Part shown: positions 61,906-64,000 of the stretch, in pieces
Layout: the number at the start of each line of letters is the position of its first letter
Position numbering within the stretch: the stretch's first letter is position 1
Assembly: GCA_964458705.1 (NCBI GenBank)
Contig: CAYWKD010000012.1
Location: 1-64,000, forward strand
Source: JAAUTG01 sp964458705
Lineage (GTDB): Bacteria; Bacteroidota; Bacteroidia; Chitinophagales; Saprospiraceae
Length of the DNA: 64,000 nucleotides
Reading direction: 5' to 3'
The notes under the pieces: generated by a model
What the model saw: only the letters and a program-made list of their open reading frames with translations
Told to the model about the DNA's origin: nothing
The model's database searches: none
Position numbers and translations under genes: made by a program

Positions 61906-63318
61906 TCATTTCAATTCTAATAAAGCTACGCTTTCGATATGGTGAGTGTGTGGAAACATATCCACTGCTCGCACTTTCAAAATGTAATATTGCTCAGAAA
62001 GTAGATTCAAATCCCTTGCTTGGGTAGCAGGATTGCAACTAACATAAATAATGCGCGGCGTAGCTAGTTGCAGCAGCATTCTTACAACGTCAGCGTGCAT
62101 ACCTGCCCTCGGTGGATCGGTGATGAGCAAATCAGGTTTGCCGTGTTTTTCTGCAAATTCGGTAGTTAGTATATTTTTTACATCGCCTGCGTAGAAGATA
62201 GTATTGCTGATATTATTAAGTTGAGCATTGACTTCGGCATCATTAATTGCGGCTTCAATTTCTTCTATCCCAACGACTTGGCTAGCTCGTTGCGCTACAT
62301 ATAATGCAATACTACCGATGCCAGTGTAGAGGTCATAAACGTTCTCAGTACCTTTCAAGTTTGCAAATTCCGCAACAGTATCATAAAGTCGTTTACCTTG
62401 ATGTGTATTCGTTTGAAAAAAGGACTTCGGGCCGATTTTGAAGCGAATGAGCCCCATTTTTTCTTCTATATAGCCTTTCCCAAAATAAGTAATCATATCT
62501 AAGTCCATCAGATAATCATTCACTTTAGGATTGATGCAATAGAGTAAAGTCGTAATTTCAGGAAAATCTTCCAAAAGTTGATCGAGTAATGGCTTGTATT
62601 TGCTAGGCTCGTCCGTATGAAATGCAACGATTAGCATTACTTCACCCAAACTAGATACTCGAATTATCATATTCCTTAGAAAGCCAACATTTTCACGAGC
62701 ATCATAAAACGTCAATCCTTGCTCAATAGCCACTGCTCTGATGCGGTTACGAATAAGATTAGAAGGCTCAGGTTGTAGCCAACAATGTTGAATATTCACG
62801 ACCTTATCAAATGCGCCTGCTCGATGGAAACCCAACACATTTTCTAGGTTGGAAATATCTGAATCAATTTGTGCTTTGGTTAGCCATTTTTTATTGGAAA
62901 AAGAATATTCGAGTTTGTTGCGATAGTAGGTCCTTCGTTCGGCAGCCAATATGGGTTCCATATGCTGCACATTTACTTTGCCAATTCGCTGCAACGCATT
63001 TTCTACTACTTCTTGCTTGTGGCGAAGTTGTGCATCATACGAAAGATGTTGCCATTTACAACCTCCACAAGTACCAAAATGCTCACAGAAGGGCACTGTC
63101 CGATCTATGGAATAGCGATGTATTGTTTTGGCTTTTCCTTGAAAAAAGCCTTTCCTTTTTTTGTACACCTCCACCTCTGCTATGTCTCCCGGAATAGCAT
63201 CTTCTATAAATACAACCTGTCCGTCTTCCGTTCTTCCAACACTTTTGCCTTTATCTGCAATACCTGTGATTAGTACATTGGATAGCATTTTGTTTTTGAA
63301 CTTTTTTCTTCGCCCCAT
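61906..63318 (-). CDS. rlmD: 23S rRNA (uracil1939-C5)-methyltransferase RlmD
   Basis: 470 aa. N-terminal TRAM domain (about 12-68: VLITGIADKGKSVGRTEDGQ), the Fe-S motif FCEHFGTCGGCKWQHL (CxxxxxCxxC) with a further Cys (HCWLQP), SAM motif VYDLYTGIGSIALYVA, DPPRAGMH and the catalytic Cys in YVSCNPATQARDL. The name RlmD rests on this domain order; RlmCD or TrmA-like target choice cannot be excluded. ATG at 63318. Confidence 0.9.
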   Translation of the reverse strand: MGRRKKFKNKMLSNVLITGIADKGKSVGRTEDGQVVFIEDAIPGDIAEVEVYKKRKGFFQGKAKTIHRYSIDRTVPFCEHFGTCGGCKWQHLSYDAQLRHKQEVVENALQRIGKVNVQHMEPILAAERRTYYRNKLEYSFSNKKWLTKAQIDSDISNLENVLGFHRAGAFDKVVNIQHCWLQPEPSNLIRNRIRAVAIEQGLTFYDARENVGFLRNMIIRVSSLGEVMLIVAFHTDEPSKYKPLLDQLLEDFPEITTLLYCINPKVNDYLMDLDMITYFGKGYIEEKMGLIRFKIGPKSFFQTNTHQGKRLYDTVAEFANLKGTENVYDLYTGIGSIALYVAQRASQVVGIEEIEAAINDAEVNAQLNNISNTIFYAGDVKNILTTEFAEKHGKPDLLITDPPRAGMHADVVRMLLQLATPRIIYVSCNPATQARDLNLLSEQYYILKVRAVDMFPHTHHIESVALLELK

Positions 63319-63331
63319 GAATTAGGTTTAA

Positions 63332-64000
63332 TTATACTGCCACAACTTGATTGTCTAGCACATACTGCTGCAAAGCTTCGCTGTAAAGACGATCCATTGT
63401 TTGGGTTACTTTCCCTACTTTGCCATTACCAATTACTTTGTCATCTATCTGCACCACCCCCAATGCCCCTTTGGCTGAACTTGTTAGGAATGCTTCTTTA
63501 GCTTGAAGCACTTCTTCAAATGTAATATCTCTAATCTCTAAGTTGTAACGACTACGCGCTAACCTAATCATCTGTTTTCTAGTGATGCCTTTTAGAATAT
63601 TTTTTTCATTCGTAACAATGGTATCATCCTGCTGCACGATGAAGAAATTAGCCCTCGATGACTCTGAAATGAAACCATCTTTATAATAGAGATAGTCTTT
63701 TGCACCGATCGCTCTCAATTGATTTTGAGCAATCAAACTCATTGCATAATTAGTCGTTTTCACATGGGGCAATTCCCGTTGATAGTCTAAAGACATCAGT
63801 TTTAATCCATCTCTAATTTCAACATCAGCATGTCGATACTGTTCCATCATTAGTATATATAGATTGGGCTCAGACGGAGTATAGCCATCGGGAGAAAAAC
63901 CTCCAGTTAAAATTAGTTTTATAGCACATTTTTCTACTTTATTGGCTTCGATAAGTGCTTGGATTTGGGCTTTTAAGGCCCTTCTACTTAGCGGCAATTC
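63332..64000 (-). CDS. Class IV aminotransferase (branched-chain/D-amino-acid type), truncated by window edge
   Basis: The frame stays open to base 64000; the TTG at 63997 is internal (it sits in a conserved LPLSRRALKAQIQALIEANK helix), so the N-terminal ~60 residues are outside. PLP-binding Lys is in VKTTNYAMSL; the YLYYKDGFISESSRANFFIVQ and GITRKQMIRLARSRYNLEIRDIT blocks and the late TSSAKGALGVVQID (about 170-183) are family signatures. Branched-chain amino acid, D-alanine or 4-amino-4-deoxychorismate substrates are all possible. Confidence 0.85.
   Translation of the reverse strand, partial: ELPLSRRALKAQIQALIEANKVEKCAIKLILTGGFSPDGYTPSEPNLYILMMEQYRHADVEIRDGLKLMSLDYQRELPHVKTTNYAMSLIAQNQLRAIGAKDYLYYKDGFISESSRANFFIVQQDDTIVTNEKNILKGITRKQMIRLARSRYNLEIRDITFEEVLQAKEAFLTSSAKGALGVVQIDDKVIGNGKVGKVTQTMDRLYSEALQQYVLDNQVVAV

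Noticed and set aside
1..64000. tRNA or rRNA genes
   Set aside because: I scanned the gaps between genes and saw no cloverleaf-like or rRNA sequence.

Overview
The window reads as a chromosomal scaffold from a member of the Bacteroidota, most likely a Saprospiria/Chitinophagia-like lineage (inference). The evidence is a type IX secretion (T9SS) sorting-domain protein, a PorP/SprF protein, many lipoproteins with Bacteroidota-style lipoboxes, TAnnTTTG promoter boxes in place of E. coli-type boxes, and a meso-DAP-type MurE. One 100-N gap (49614-49713) lies inside a tandem repeat, so this is a draft assembly.

Layout. 1-1323: 3' part of a T9SS cargo protein. 1380-14630 (minus): a division/cell-wall (dcw) cluster in the order mraZ-rsmH-ftsL-ftsI-murE-mraY-ftsW-murG-ftsQ-ftsA-ftsZ. 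It lacks murD and murC at their usual places, and neither rsmH nor murE has a canonical start codon. 15032-32565: an RND efflux locus (two permeases and an adaptor) split by an AT-rich island of about 10 kb. The island (18162-28200, all minus) holds six secreted lipoproteins with beta-propeller-like or unassigned folds, four small secreted Cys-rich peptides and two tiny helix-turn-helix (HTH) proteins. Operator-like direct repeats with a 10-bp period and a conserved leader sequence precede three of the peptide genes. 32921-34808: a YeeE/YedE sulfur-transport pair and a Crp/Fnr regulator. 34886-44670: mostly housekeeping genes (PAP2, glmM, ndk, dNK, folK, guaA, a substrate-binding-like lipoprotein, cytochrome c, a PLP decarboxylase).

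44785-51470 is the most striking region. It holds an FkbM methyltransferase, an LRR-Roc-COR-TIR protein that overlaps by TAATG a downstream formylglycine-generating-enzyme (FGE)-like C-type-lectin-fold gene, a block of REP-like repeats around a REP-associated (IS200/IS605-type) transposase, and a second FGE-like gene. The two FGE-like genes end in a 78-bp segment in which all 25 differences can be explained as changes at template adenines, while the flanks are identical. That is the hallmark of diversity-generating retroelement (DGR) variable repeats. No reverse transcriptase or template repeat is in the window, so the retroelement would act from elsewhere. I read this as a hypermutable sensor coupled to a TIR effector.

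51789-64000: porP/sprF, an RluA-family pseudouridine synthase, an unrecognised 444-aa protein, a membrane-anchored esterase-like hydrolase, recG, a SPOR-domain protein, an MBL-fold hydrolase, an EamA transporter, rlmD and a truncated class IV aminotransferase at the right edge.
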